From Pseudomonadota bacterium (GTDB lineage Bacteria; Myxococcota; Myxococcia; Myxococcales; Myxococcaceae): a stretch of 64,000 nucleotides of DNA. The stretch is taken from contig JAFAAN010000014.1 of NCBI GenBank assembly GCA_023426545.1, positions 20,849-84,848 of the forward strand, given 5' to 3'. The notes under the pieces were generated by a model that ran no database searches, was not told where the DNA came from, and saw only the letters and a program-made list of their open reading frames with translations. Shown piece after piece: positions 1 to 7,883 of this stretch. Each line of letters opens with the position of its first letter. Within the stretch, counting starts at the first letter, position 1. The position numbers and the translations under genes are program-made.

Positions 1-545
1 TCCAGGTCGGAGAAGTCCAGCGATGGCGGCGCTTCGTCCACCAGCGGCACGAAGAGCGGGTTGGCCTGCTGCTGCTCCCACTGGATGCGCGCGTCCAGCC
101 GGCGGCGTACGTCCTCCAGGTCCGGCTCCGACAGGAAGTAGAGCGCCCGGTCGCGGAAGAAGGCGCCGGGGCGCTTCACCTCGACGAAGCGGATGCCGGG
201 CAGGGCCTCCAGCTTCGGGGCGAGGTCGTCCGCGAAGCGTCTCAGGGATTCGGCGTCCCCGCCTTCCCCCACCACCGCCACCCAGCCAAGCGCGCCGAAG
301 CGCTGCTCCAGCTCACGCAGGTCCTGGACGCTCTCGAAGGAGGGCGGCAGCAGGTCCACCAGGTTGGCGTTGAGGTGGAGCCCGCGCGAGAGGAGACCGC
401 CCACCGCGGCCAGCACCAGGGCCAGCAGCAACGCCACCACCGGCCGCCGGTGGTTGTGCGCGGCCATCGCGCCCAGCGCTCGCTCCACGCGCCCCATCCA
501 CCTCGGCTCGCCCGGGGGTGATGTGTCGTTCAGGTGCGGTTCCAT
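1..545 (-). CDS. RND/MMPL-family transporter, N-terminal part (cut by window edge)
   Basis: Partial gene reading off the left edge; about 181 codons are visible. The start is the ATG at 545-543, giving MEPHLNDTS. An N-terminal amphipathic stretch is followed by one transmembrane helix (around residues 37-55) and the start of the first periplasmic loop. The protein aligns closely with the divergent neighbour at 945-3413: both share an NHRRP motif before TM1, a VQD motif after it, and the block QQANPLFVPL near the end of the visible part. By family it should be a proton-driven exporter of lipids or hydrophobic molecules in the inner membrane, but the substrate cannot be read. The Shine-Dalgarno sequence is weak. 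The gene is certain as an MMPL paralogue; its 3' part lies outside the window. Confidence 0.85.
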   Translation of the reverse strand, partial: MEPHLNDTSPPGEPRWMGRVERALGAMAAHNHRRPVVALLLALVLAAVGGLLSRGLHLNANLVDLLPPSFESVQDLRELEQRFGALGWVAVVGEGGDAESLRRFADDLAPKLEALPGIRFVEVKRPGAFFRDRALYFLSEPDLEDVRRRLDARIQWEQQQANPLFVPLVDEAPPSLDFSDL

Positions 546-944
546 CGTGGGCCTGACGTCACCCGCCGCGGCCCCGGCGCTGCCGGTCGCGCGGAGGGCG
601 GCGCGGCTTCCCCTCCCTCGTGTGCTCGCATGCGCGAGCCCGTGTCGCCGGGGAACGTGCCCACTGCCTGGGAGCGGTGCAGGCGCTCACGTTCGCCTGA
701 CCGCCCACCAGGTAGGGATATCCGACAGCGCCCGGGCGCCGGCTCAACCCATCACGTCCCCTGGGGGCAGGGGGGCCGCGCTGGCCGTACGCAGGCGAGC
801 ATTCCCTCGGGACCCCGGTTACAGGGGGGAAGGTGATTCGTGACCTTACTTTCCGGCTCCCGGCATAAACGCGTTGACTCTCCCGTTGGTGCGTGCCCAA
901 GGTGCCCGGCGATTCGGCCAGTCAACACATGCAGGTGTCGCAAC
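546..944. other. Intergenic region between divergent transporter genes
   Basis: About 400 bases separate the starts of two divergent MMPL genes and must carry both promoters. I find no convincing coding frame, no long inverted repeat and no clean sigma70 hexamer pair. One TTGACT lies at 875-880 on the plus strand, but no acceptable -10 element sits 16-18 bases downstream. An open frame runs into the plus-strand gene from a GTG at 840, but the extra residues are unlike the family N terminus. Confidence 0.5.
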
Positions 945-3413
945 ATGAGTGAGAAGCGTTGGTCGGAGCGGTTCGAAGGCGCCATGGGCCGCTGGGCCGT
1001 TCGGAACCACCGGAGGCCCTACCAGGCGCTGCTCCTGGCCCTGGTGCTCACCGTGTTGGGCGGCTACTTCTCCCAGACGCTGACGCTCAGCGCGGACTTC
1101 GTGGGGCTGCTGCCCAAGGCCTTCCCCAGCGTCCAGGACATCGAGAAGCTCCGCAAGCGCTTCGGTGGCCAGGGCAACGTGGTGGTGGTGGGCATGGGCG
1201 CGGATCCAGAGGTGCTCAAGCGCTTCGCGGATGACATGGCGCCCCAACTCGAGCAGCTGTCGGAGGTCCGCTACGTCAACTACCAGCGGCCCCGCGCCTT
1301 CTTCGACGAGCACTCGCTCTACTACGTGGACGTCGAGGACCTGGAGACCATCCAGGAGCGCATCGACGCGCGCATCACCTGGGAGAAGCAGCAGGCCAAC
1401 CCGCTCTTCGTCCCGCTGATGGAGGAGGTCCCGCCGTCGGTGGACTTCTCCGACATCGAGCAGAAGTACACCGGCCGCGCCAACCAGCGGCTCTCCGGGC
1501 AGGGCGACCTCTATTACATCGACCCCATCGAGCGCATGGTGGTGCTGATGGCGAAGCCCCGGGGCAGCGCCGCGGACCTGGACTACTCGACGAAGGTCGT
1601 GGGGCAGGTGGAGGACTTGTTGGCCAAGCAGGACCTGTCGAAGTACGGGCCGGGCTTCAAGACGGCGGTGACGGGGACCTTCAAGAAGAAGATCGACCAG
1701 CAGCGCGTCATCGTCGCGGACCTGGCGAGCGCGTCCACGCTGGCCATGGTGCTGCTGCTGGCCTACCTGGTCTTCCACTTCCGCAGCGCGCTGTCGGTGG
1801 GCCTCACCATGGCGCCGGTGATGGCGAGCCTGGGCTGGACCTACGGCTTCGTGGGGCTGGCCTACGGACAGGTGAACCTGCTGACGGGCTTCCTGGCGGC
1901 GGTGCTGGGCGGCCTGGGCGTGGAGCACGGCATCCACCTGCTGGGGCGCTACACCACGCTGCGTACGGAGGGGCAGAGCTCCGAGGAGGCGGTGGAGGAG
2001 GCCTTCCGGCACACCGGCTTCTCCTCGCTCATCGCGGCGCTGGTGGCGGCGCTCACCTTCCTCAGCCTGGCCCTGTCCGAGTTCAGGGCGTTCCGCGAGT
2101 TCGGCATCATCGCCGCGGTGGGCATGCTGGTGAGCATCTTCTCCTACGTGGTGATGCTGCCCGCGCTGCTGGGGCTGGCCTCGCGCTTCGGCTGGTCGCC
2201 GCGGGTGCACGAGGGCTCGGCCGGGCCGCTGAGCCTGCTGGCCCGCTGGCTGCCCCGCTCCTACCGGGGCGTGGGCATCGTGGTGGGCGTGGGCGTGCTG
2301 GCGCTGGTGTCGCAGGCCTACCGCATCACCTTCAACTACGACTCGCGCACGCTGGAGGACTACAAGCAGGCGTCGGCGGTGCTGGACCAGAAGGTGAACG
2401 ACATCCTGGGCTACTCGCAGACGCCGGTGGTGGTGCTCACCGACTCGCCGGAGATGGAGCGCGAGGTGGTGCGCCAGCTCGAGGCGCGCAAGGCGGAGCG
2501 GGGCAAGGAGTCCACCATCGACTTCGTGGGCGCGCTGGCGGACCTGGTGCCCAAGCGGCAGGACGAGAAGCAGGCCATCCTCCAGTCCATCTCCGCGAAG
2601 CTGGAGAAGCTGGACCCGGAGCGGCTGCCCGAGGACACGCGCAACACGCTGGTGCGCGCGCTGAGCATGGCGAAGGCGAAGCCCTTCACGCTGGACTCGC
2701 TGCCCACCAGCGTGCGGCACCAGTTCGAGAGCCTGGATGGCAGCACGGGCGGCGTGGTGCTGGTGTACGCCGGTGGCATCAGCCTGTCGGACGGCGAGGG
2801 CACGCGGAAGTTCGCGAAGGAGGTGCGCGGCCTGCACATGCCGGACGGCAGCCAGGTGTCGGCGGCGGGCGAGGCGCTCATCCTGGCGGACATCCTGGAC
2901 ATGGTGTCCCGCGAGGGGCCGCGCATCCTGGCGGCGGCGGTGCTGAGCGTGCTGCTGGCCATGTGGCTGACGCTGGGCAGGCTGCGCACCGCGCTCATCT
3001 GCATGCTGCCCACGCTGCTGTCGGTCGTCGGGCTGGTGGGGCTGATGGCGCTGCTGGACCTCCAGTTCAACTACCTCAACATCATGGTGCTGCCGGTGCT
3101 GGTGGGCACCACGGTGGACGCGGGCGTGCACCTGGTGCAGCGCCTGGGCGAGCGCGGCGCGGACTTCGTGTCCGTGTACGCGGAGACGGGCCGGGCGATT
3201 ACGGGCGGCCTGCTGACGAGCGCCATCGGCTTCGTCGCGCTCATCCTCGCCAAGCACCCCGGCCTCAACTCCATCGGTGACCTGGCCAACATGGGCTTCG
3301 GCATCAACCTGGTCATCGTGCTGCTGGGCTTCCCGTCGCTGCTGCTGCTGGTGGAGCGCTGGCGGAGCAAGCACAGCTCCGCGCCGGAGGAGCAGCCCGC
3401 GCCCGAGGCGTGA
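945..3413 (+). CDS. RND/MMPL-family transporter (hopanoid/lipid exporter-like)
   Basis: An 822-residue inner-membrane protein with the two-fold RND/MMPL layout. It has TM1 near residues 24-42, a large periplasmic loop, five further helices around residues 255-440 with the motif GGLGVEHGIHLLGRY, then the second half with TM7, a second loop and a helix cluster around residues 660-800 containing VLVGTTVDAGVHLVQR. The acidic or polar residues in these two helix-4 motifs are where RND proteins relay protons. The start ATG at 945 matches the N terminus of the divergent paralogue; upstream in-frame codons give Cys- and Arg-rich sequence unlike the family. Exporters of this type commonly move lipids such as hopanoids. 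The substrate here is unknown, and no hopanoid genes are adjacent. Confidence 0.9.
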   Translation: MSEKRWSERFEGAMGRWAVRNHRRPYQALLLALVLTVLGGYFSQTLTLSADFVGLLPKAFPSVQDIEKLRKRFGGQGNVVVVGMGADPEVLKRFADDMAPQLEQLSEVRYVNYQRPRAFFDEHSLYYVDVEDLETIQERIDARITWEKQQANPLFVPLMEEVPPSVDFSDIEQKYTGRANQRLSGQGDLYYIDPIERMVVLMAKPRGSAADLDYSTKVVGQVEDLLAKQDLSKYGPGFKTAVTGTFKKKIDQQRVIVADLASASTLAMVLLLAYLVFHFRSALSVGLTMAPVMASLGWTYGFVGLAYGQVNLLTGFLAAVLGGLGVEHGIHLLGRYTTLRTEGQSSEEAVEEAFRHTGFSSLIAALVAALTFLSLALSEFRAFREFGIIAAVGMLVSIFSYVVMLPALLGLASRFGWSPRVHEGSAGPLSLLARWLPRSYRGVGIVVGVGVLALVSQAYRITFNYDSRTLEDYKQASAVLDQKVNDILGYSQTPVVVLTDSPEMEREVVRQLEARKAERGKESTIDFVGALADLVPKRQDEKQAILQSISAKLEKLDPERLPEDTRNTLVRALSMAKAKPFTLDSLPTSVRHQFESLDGSTGGVVLVYAGGISLSDGEGTRKFAKEVRGLHMPDGSQVSAAGEALILADILDMVSREGPRILAAAVLSVLLAMWLTLGRLRTALICMLPTLLSVVGLVGLMALLDLQFNYLNIMVLPVLVGTTVDAGVHLVQRLGERGADFVSVYAETGRAITGGLLTSAIGFVALILAKHPGLNSIGDLANMGFGINLVIVLLGFPSLLLLVERWRSKHSSAPEEQPAPEA

Positions 3414-3510
3414 GCGCGCTGGCCGGAGACCGCGCCGCCCGGTAAGACAGCCCCGTGGAGGACACCGCGTCCGCGCGGCGTCTCTCCGTGGACTCCCATC
3501 GAGGTGAGCG

Positions 3511-3792
3511 ATGACGGTGAGCCGGATGCGAAGGGGTGGGCAGCGGTGGCTGATGCTGGCCTTCGTCGGGGCGACGGTCCTGGCGGCCGGCTGCCGTCAC
3601 GGCGCCGCGCGCGACGAGAAGCAGGGGGAGACCCGCTGTGCCGAGTCGCGCAGCCTGACGTGCATCACCGGGGTGAACTGCACCATGGACCGTGAGCGCG
3701 GCTGCGAGGTGTGCCGCTGCTCCACGGCCAACGGGCTCGAGCCCACCGACAACCGCCGTCCCGCGGCCATGGAGCCGGAGCGCCGCTGGTAG
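3511..3792 (+). CDS. Small cysteine-rich lipoprotein
   Basis: A 93-residue protein starting at ATG 3511 behind a good Shine-Dalgarno (GAGGTGAG, 3501-3508). The N terminus has positive charges, a hydrophobic stretch and a lipobox LAAGC, so it should be lipid-modified on the Cys near residue 29 and anchored to a membrane. The mature part is short, charged and contains six further Cys residues, several in a CxxC/CxC pattern around residues 50-67, suggesting disulfides in the periplasm or outside. It lies about 100 bases after the MMPL gene on the same strand. I do not recognise a named family. Confidence 0.75.
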   Translation: MTVSRMRRGGQRWLMLAFVGATVLAAGCRHGAARDEKQGETRCAESRSLTCITGVNCTMDRERGCEVCRCSTANGLEPTDNRRPAAMEPERRW

Positions 3793-3919
3793 GCCGCCCC
3801 GGCGCGCCGGGCCGCCGCCCCTGGTGACGCGGGCGCGCGAATCCGCCGATTGCGCGCGAAGCCACGCCCTCCCGGGGGCCGGGGCCGCTGGTTAGCACTT
3901 CGCCATGAGGACGGACGAC

Positions 3920-4837
3920 ATGGCAGGCAATGACGTGAAGGACGTGGTGGTGGTGGGCGGTGGCCCGGGCGGCTTGAGCGCGGCGCTGGCGCTGGGGCGC
4001 GGCCGCAAGAAGGTCCTGGTGTGCGACGCGGGCACGCCGAGGAACGCGGCGGCCGAGGAGGTGCATACCTTCATCACGCGGGACGGCATCCCGCCCCGCG
4101 AGTTCCGCCGCGTCGCCTGGGAGCAGATGCGCCCCTACGACGTCGAGCTGCGTGAGGCGCGGGTGCTGAACGTGGAGCGCGCGGGGGCGGTGTTCCGCGT
4201 GGAGCTGGAGGGCGGAGACGCGGTGGAGGCCCGCCGGATGTTGCTCGCCACGGGCATGGTGGACGTGATGCGCGACCTGCCCGGCTATGGGGACTTGTGG
4301 GGCAAGGCCATCTTCCAGTGCCCCTACTGCCATGGCTGGGAGCTCCAGGACCGCCCCTGGGGTGTGCTGGCCACGAGCGAGCCGCTCCTCGACTTCGGTG
4401 TGATGTTGTCGGGCTGGACGCGGGACCTGGTGGTGTTCACCCAGGGCGCCTTCGAGGTGCCCGCCGACAAGCGGGCCTTGCTGACAGGGGCGGGGATTCG
4501 ACTCGAGGAGCGGCGCATCCGGAGCCTCATCGCGGCCGGGCCGGCGCTCGAGGCGGTGGAGCTGGAGGATGGCACCCGGGTGCCCCGGGAGATTCTCTTC
4601 GACCGCCCGCCCCAGCGTCAGGTGCCGCTCGTGCAGCGGCTGGGGCTGGCGCTGGACGAGGAGGGCTTCGTGAAGGTGACGGGGCCGGGTGCGACGTCGG
4701 TGCCGGGCATCTACGCGGCGGGCGACCTCTGCACCCGGGCGCAGGCCGCCATCTCGTCCGCGAGCGCGGGCATGCTGGCGGCGGGCATGTTGAACCATGG
4801 GCTGAACCTGGAGCGGGCGGGCGCCGCGCGGGGTTGA
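3920..4837 (+). CDS. Thioredoxin-reductase-like NAD(P)/FAD oxidoreductase
   Basis: A 305-residue flavoprotein of the thioredoxin-reductase fold. A Rossmann FAD-binding motif GGGPGG lies at the N terminus, the redox-type pair CPYC (QCPYCHGWE) follows at about residues 134-137, and a C-terminal FAD motif reads GIYAAGDLC. I chose ATG 3920 because AGGA lies 8 bases upstream; ATG 3905 in the same frame is possible and would add five residues. The NADPH-binding GxGxxA motif of classical TrxB is not evident (the middle reads GVLATSEPLLDFGVML), so the second nucleotide domain is divergent. The protein may be a TrxB paralogue, or a member of the TrxB-like family seen in secondary-metabolite and thiol chemistry. 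It is followed within 31 bases by an AraC-type regulator. Confidence 0.85.
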   Translation: MAGNDVKDVVVVGGGPGGLSAALALGRGRKKVLVCDAGTPRNAAAEEVHTFITRDGIPPREFRRVAWEQMRPYDVELREARVLNVERAGAVFRVELEGGDAVEARRMLLATGMVDVMRDLPGYGDLWGKAIFQCPYCHGWELQDRPWGVLATSEPLLDFGVMLSGWTRDLVVFTQGAFEVPADKRALLTGAGIRLEERRIRSLIAAGPALEAVELEDGTRVPREILFDRPPQRQVPLVQRLGLALDEEGFVKVTGPGATSVPGIYAAGDLCTRAQAAISSASAGMLAAGMLNHGLNLERAGAARG

Positions 4838-4868
4838 GCCCGGCGTGCTCGCTCGTTACGGAGGCGTG

Positions 4869-5741
4869 ATGCCGTCCAAGCCACATCCCCCCGTCTGTGG
4901 GGAGGCCACGTCGATGCGCGTGGACTTCGAGCAGGGCCGGCTGCCCATCTGGGCCGGCCGGCTCCAGGCCCGCGACATGGGGACGGGCATGACGGCGGTG
5001 CACACCTACGCCGTGGTGGCGCTGATTACTCGCGGCGAGTCGCGGATGCGCCACGCGGGCGAGCTCGTGCTGCGGGCGGGCGACGTCCACCTGATTCCTC
5101 CGGGGGACGCCCACCGGGCGGGCGTCTCGGACGCGGAGGGTTGGGGCGTCGCGTTCCACCAGGAGGTGCTGGGCGGTGAGGATGGGGCCTCGCGCCTGGG
5201 GCCGCTGCTGCGGGTGCGCGGCGGCTGTCACCCCGTGCTGCGGCCCTCGGTGGCGCAGCGGCGGAGGCTCGCGCGCTGGATGCGGCTGCTGGCGCACGAG
5301 GTGTCCCGCGGCGAGCCGGGCCGCGACGAGGCCTCGCTCGCGCTGCTGCGGCTGGTGCTCATCGAGCTGGAGCGCATCACCGCCCAGCCCGTCGCCACCG
5401 AGCCTCCCTCGCTGGGCCTGAGCCGCAAGGCGCTCACGTACATCGAGACGCATTGCCTGGAGCCGCTGTCGCTCGCGCAGGTCGCGAAGGCGCTGGGGCG
5501 CTCCGCCGCGCACGTCGCGGGCGTGGTGCGGCAGGAGACGGGCCGCACGGTGGGCGAGTGGATTCTGGAGTGCCGTATGGCGGAGGCGCGCCGCCGGCTG
5601 CGGGGCACGGACGAGCGCGTGGACATCATCGCCGAGCGCGTGGGCTACGCGGACGTGACGCACTTCATCCGGCAGTTTCGCCGCGTGCACGGCGTGACGC
5701 CCGCGGCGTGGCGCCGCAAGAGCACGGTGGGTAGCGCCTGA
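4869..5741 (+). CDS. AraC-family transcriptional regulator with cupin sensor domain
   Basis: A 290-residue DNA-binding regulator. The N-terminal half is a cupin-type sensing domain with the typical pattern GELVLRAGDVHLIPPGDAHR around residues 60-90. The C-terminal 95 residues are an AraC double helix-turn-helix: the first helix pair is SLAQVAKALGRSAAHVAGVV, the second reads IAERVGYADVTHFIRQFRR, and the family ending HGVTPAAWRR is present. The start is ATG 4869, with GGAGG four bases upstream. It sits 31 bases after the TrxR-like gene on the same strand, so it may be co-transcribed with that gene and control it in response to a small ligand. That link is inferred from position only. Confidence 0.88.
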   Translation: MPSKPHPPVCGEATSMRVDFEQGRLPIWAGRLQARDMGTGMTAVHTYAVVALITRGESRMRHAGELVLRAGDVHLIPPGDAHRAGVSDAEGWGVAFHQEVLGGEDGASRLGPLLRVRGGCHPVLRPSVAQRRRLARWMRLLAHEVSRGEPGRDEASLALLRLVLIELERITAQPVATEPPSLGLSRKALTYIETHCLEPLSLAQVAKALGRSAAHVAGVVRQETGRTVGEWILECRMAEARRRLRGTDERVDIIAERVGYADVTHFIRQFRRVHGVTPAAWRRKSTVGSA

Positions 5742-5894
5742 ACCCCCTGGGGCGGGTGGCGGGTGCCCCTCCGCCGCGCGCGTGGAGGCGCGGAGGGGGA
5801 TGCCGAGACACGCGGGGGTGAAGTAAGGGTTCTCCCGAGGGCACGGGCCTGGAGCGGGCCGTGCCCGCCGACCGTCCGGAGCAGAAGGAGAGCC

Positions 5895-7289
5895 ATGAAG
5901 AAGGGGATGCTCATCGCCGTTGGCGCGGCCATCGCGCTGCTCGCGCTCGTGCTCGTGTTCATGCCGGGTGCGCAGCAGGTGGACCCTGGCGGCGGTCGCC
6001 AGCGGGCCTTGCCGGGCTTCGACCCCGCTCGCGTCACCGGACTGGAGGTCACGGGCGTCCGCCGCGTCACCTTGCAAAGGGAAGGCGATGGGTGGGCGGT
6101 GTTCGACCCCGACATCCCGGAGGCGCGGTACGTGGCGGAAGCGGCCACGGTGAAGGCCGCGCTGGAGGCGCTGGCCCGCGTGGACGGCGCGACGTTCGTC
6201 ACGGGCGAGGTGGACCGGCTGTCCGAGCTCTGGCTGGACAGGGCGAAGGGGCTGAGCGTCCGCATCCTCACGCAGGGCGGTGCCCCGCTGGAGATGGTGC
6301 TCGGGAAGGACGGCGCGTCGAACGATGGGACCTACGTGCTCGACGCGGCCACTTCCCAGGCCTTCGAGCACCCCGTCCTGCTCGGCTGGCTGTGGCGCAG
6401 GCGCGTCATGGACTGGCGCGACCCCCGGCTGGTGCGGCTGGCGGCGGAGGACATCTCGCAGCTGGTTCTGCGCGTCGCGGACGAGGCCCCGGTGACGTTG
6501 ACGTCGGATGGAACGCCGGGCGGGTGGCGGCTGGCGGAGGGGACGCAGGTGCCCGAGGGCTTCCGGTTCAACCCCGGCTCGGTCGAGCAGCTCGCGAGGG
6601 ATTTGGTGGAGGTCGAAGCGCAGGACATGCTCGTGGGCGAGGCCGCCGCGCAGGCGGCCCAGGCGCTCTCCCGTGGGCGCGACACCGTGGAGGCGCGGCT
6701 CAAGAATGGAAGGACGGTGGCGCTGCACCTGGGCCGTCCGGCGGAGCCGGGCTTGCTGGCCCCGGTCCCCGTCCAGTTGGAAGGAGATGCCCGGCTCTTC
6801 AACGTCTCCGGCCCGGACGCGGCGCGGCTGCGCAAGCGCCTGACGGACCTGCGCGACCTGCGCTTGCTGCGGTTCGAGCTGGCGGAGGTGAAGCGGCTGC
6901 ACCTGGAGGCCGGCGGAAGGGTGCTCGTCATGGCGAAGGAGCCGCGCGGGTGGGTGCTCGTCGAGCCGAAGCAGGCGCCGGAGAACTTCCGGTTCGACGA
7001 GTCCCAGGTGGAAAGCCTGCTCGTCTGGCTCCAGCAACTGGAGGCCACGCGGCTGCTCGACGCGCAGGTGCCGGACGCGCGGTCGGGGCTGGCGCAGCCT
7101 TCGGTGGTGGTGGAGGTGAGTGGCGGCGCGCAGGTGCAGACGCTGACGCTGGGCGCCGAGGTGGTGGACGGCACGACGCCGCTCCCGGAGGTGTACGCCC
7201 GGGGCTCGCGCGATGGCTTCACCTACGCCGTGGACGAGGCCGCGCGCGCGTGGCTGGCCCGGGGCACCGCGCTGGTGAGTGGCCCGTAG
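5895..7289 (+). CDS. DUF4340 domain-containing membrane-anchored protein
   Basis: A 464-residue protein with a single N-terminal transmembrane anchor (residues 3-24) and a long periplasmic part. The start ATG 5895 has a strong GAAGGAGA Shine-Dalgarno. The body contains repeated DUF4340-like units: a beta-rich segment beginning RVTGLEVTGVRRVTLQREGDGWAVF, then WRDPRLVRLAAEDISQLVLR, then RDLRLLRFELAEVKRLHLEAG, each followed by a strand pair with a conserved Trp. In many bacteria DUF4340 proteins sit beside ABC-2/GldG-like transport genes. No such genes are adjacent here, so the role is open. Confidence 0.8.
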   Translation: MKKGMLIAVGAAIALLALVLVFMPGAQQVDPGGGRQRALPGFDPARVTGLEVTGVRRVTLQREGDGWAVFDPDIPEARYVAEAATVKAALEALARVDGATFVTGEVDRLSELWLDRAKGLSVRILTQGGAPLEMVLGKDGASNDGTYVLDAATSQAFEHPVLLGWLWRRRVMDWRDPRLVRLAAEDISQLVLRVADEAPVTLTSDGTPGGWRLAEGTQVPEGFRFNPGSVEQLARDLVEVEAQDMLVGEAAAQAAQALSRGRDTVEARLKNGRTVALHLGRPAEPGLLAPVPVQLEGDARLFNVSGPDAARLRKRLTDLRDLRLLRFELAEVKRLHLEAGGRVLVMAKEPRGWVLVEPKQAPENFRFDESQVESLLVWLQQLEATRLLDAQVPDARSGLAQPSVVVEVSGGAQVQTLTLGAEVVDGTTPLPEVYARGSRDGFTYAVDEAARAWLARGTALVSGP

Positions 7290-7301
7290 GCGAAGGGGGG
7301 C

Positions 7302-7883
7302 CTACGCCGCCCGCTCCGCCGCGCGGGCCTGCCATGCGGCGACGAAGTCCGCGAGCCCGTTGAGCTGCCGGTCATTCAGCGTGGACTGCCAGCGGGCGCG
7401 CCGCAGCTCGCGGTACGCGGCGGGCGCCTCCCAGCCGCGCGCCACCATCACCGCCAGCCCCACCAGCGGGCCCCGGCCCACGCCGTGCTCGCAGTGGGTG
7501 TACAGCCGCCCGCCCTGCTCCAGCCGGGGCAGCGCCCACGCCACGCCGCGCATCAGCTGCTCCACCGACGGCGGATAGCGGTCCGTCACCGGCAGGTTGA
7601 GCAGCTCGATGCCGAGCGCCGCCAGCGCCTCCGCGTCGTCACAGCGCTCGCCGCGCACGTCAATCACCGCGGTGATGCCACGCGCCTTCAGCTCGGCGTA
7701 CCGCGAGCGCGGCACCGAGCCGCCGACATACAGCCAGTCATTCACCTGCGACACGTTGAGGCCGCGGCCCGGCAGCTTCGTGGTCCACTCCACGCAGCGC
7801 GCCACCGAGCGCAGCACCTGCTTGCGCACCCAGCCGCGCACGCCCGGCACGTGGTGTACCTCTCGTAGCAGCGCGAAGCTCAC
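7302..7883 (-). CDS. Dual-specificity/tyrosine-type phosphatase, probable phosphatidylinositol-phosphate phosphatase
   Basis: A 193-residue cysteine phosphatase. The P-loop is HCEHGVGRG at about residues 136-144 with catalytic Cys and Arg; the residue after Arg is Gly, where most enzymes have Ser or Thr. A probable general-acid Asp lies in the preceding loop (LPVTDRYPPS). The N terminus includes the family feature QVNDWLYVGG. The start GTG 7883 overlaps the stop of the upstream gene as GTGA and has GGGAGA upstream, so translation is coupled. It is the last gene of the inositol-lipid operon. By analogy with the Bacteroides pathway, its likely substrate is the phosphatidylinositol phosphate made by the CDP-alcohol transferase two genes upstream. 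That substrate is inferred, not shown. Confidence 0.82.
   Translation of the reverse strand: MSFALLREVHHVPGVRGWVRKQVLRSVARCVEWTTKLPGRGLNVSQVNDWLYVGGSVPRSRYAELKARGITAVIDVRGERCDDAEALAALGIELLNLPVTDRYPPSVEQLMRGVAWALPRLEQGGRLYTHCEHGVGRGPLVGLAVMVARGWEAPAAYRELRRARWQSTLNDRQLNGLADFVAAWQARAAERAA

Noticed and set aside
846..3374. 842-codon open frame antisense to the MMPL gene
   Set aside because: Product is His/Gln/Arg-rich with no motifs, and it mirrors the coding frame of the real transporter; a GC-rich shadow.
4527..7037. 836-codon minus-strand open frame across TrxR, AraC and DUF4340 genes
   Set aside because: Spans three well-supported plus-strand genes and gives a low-complexity Arg/Pro/His product.
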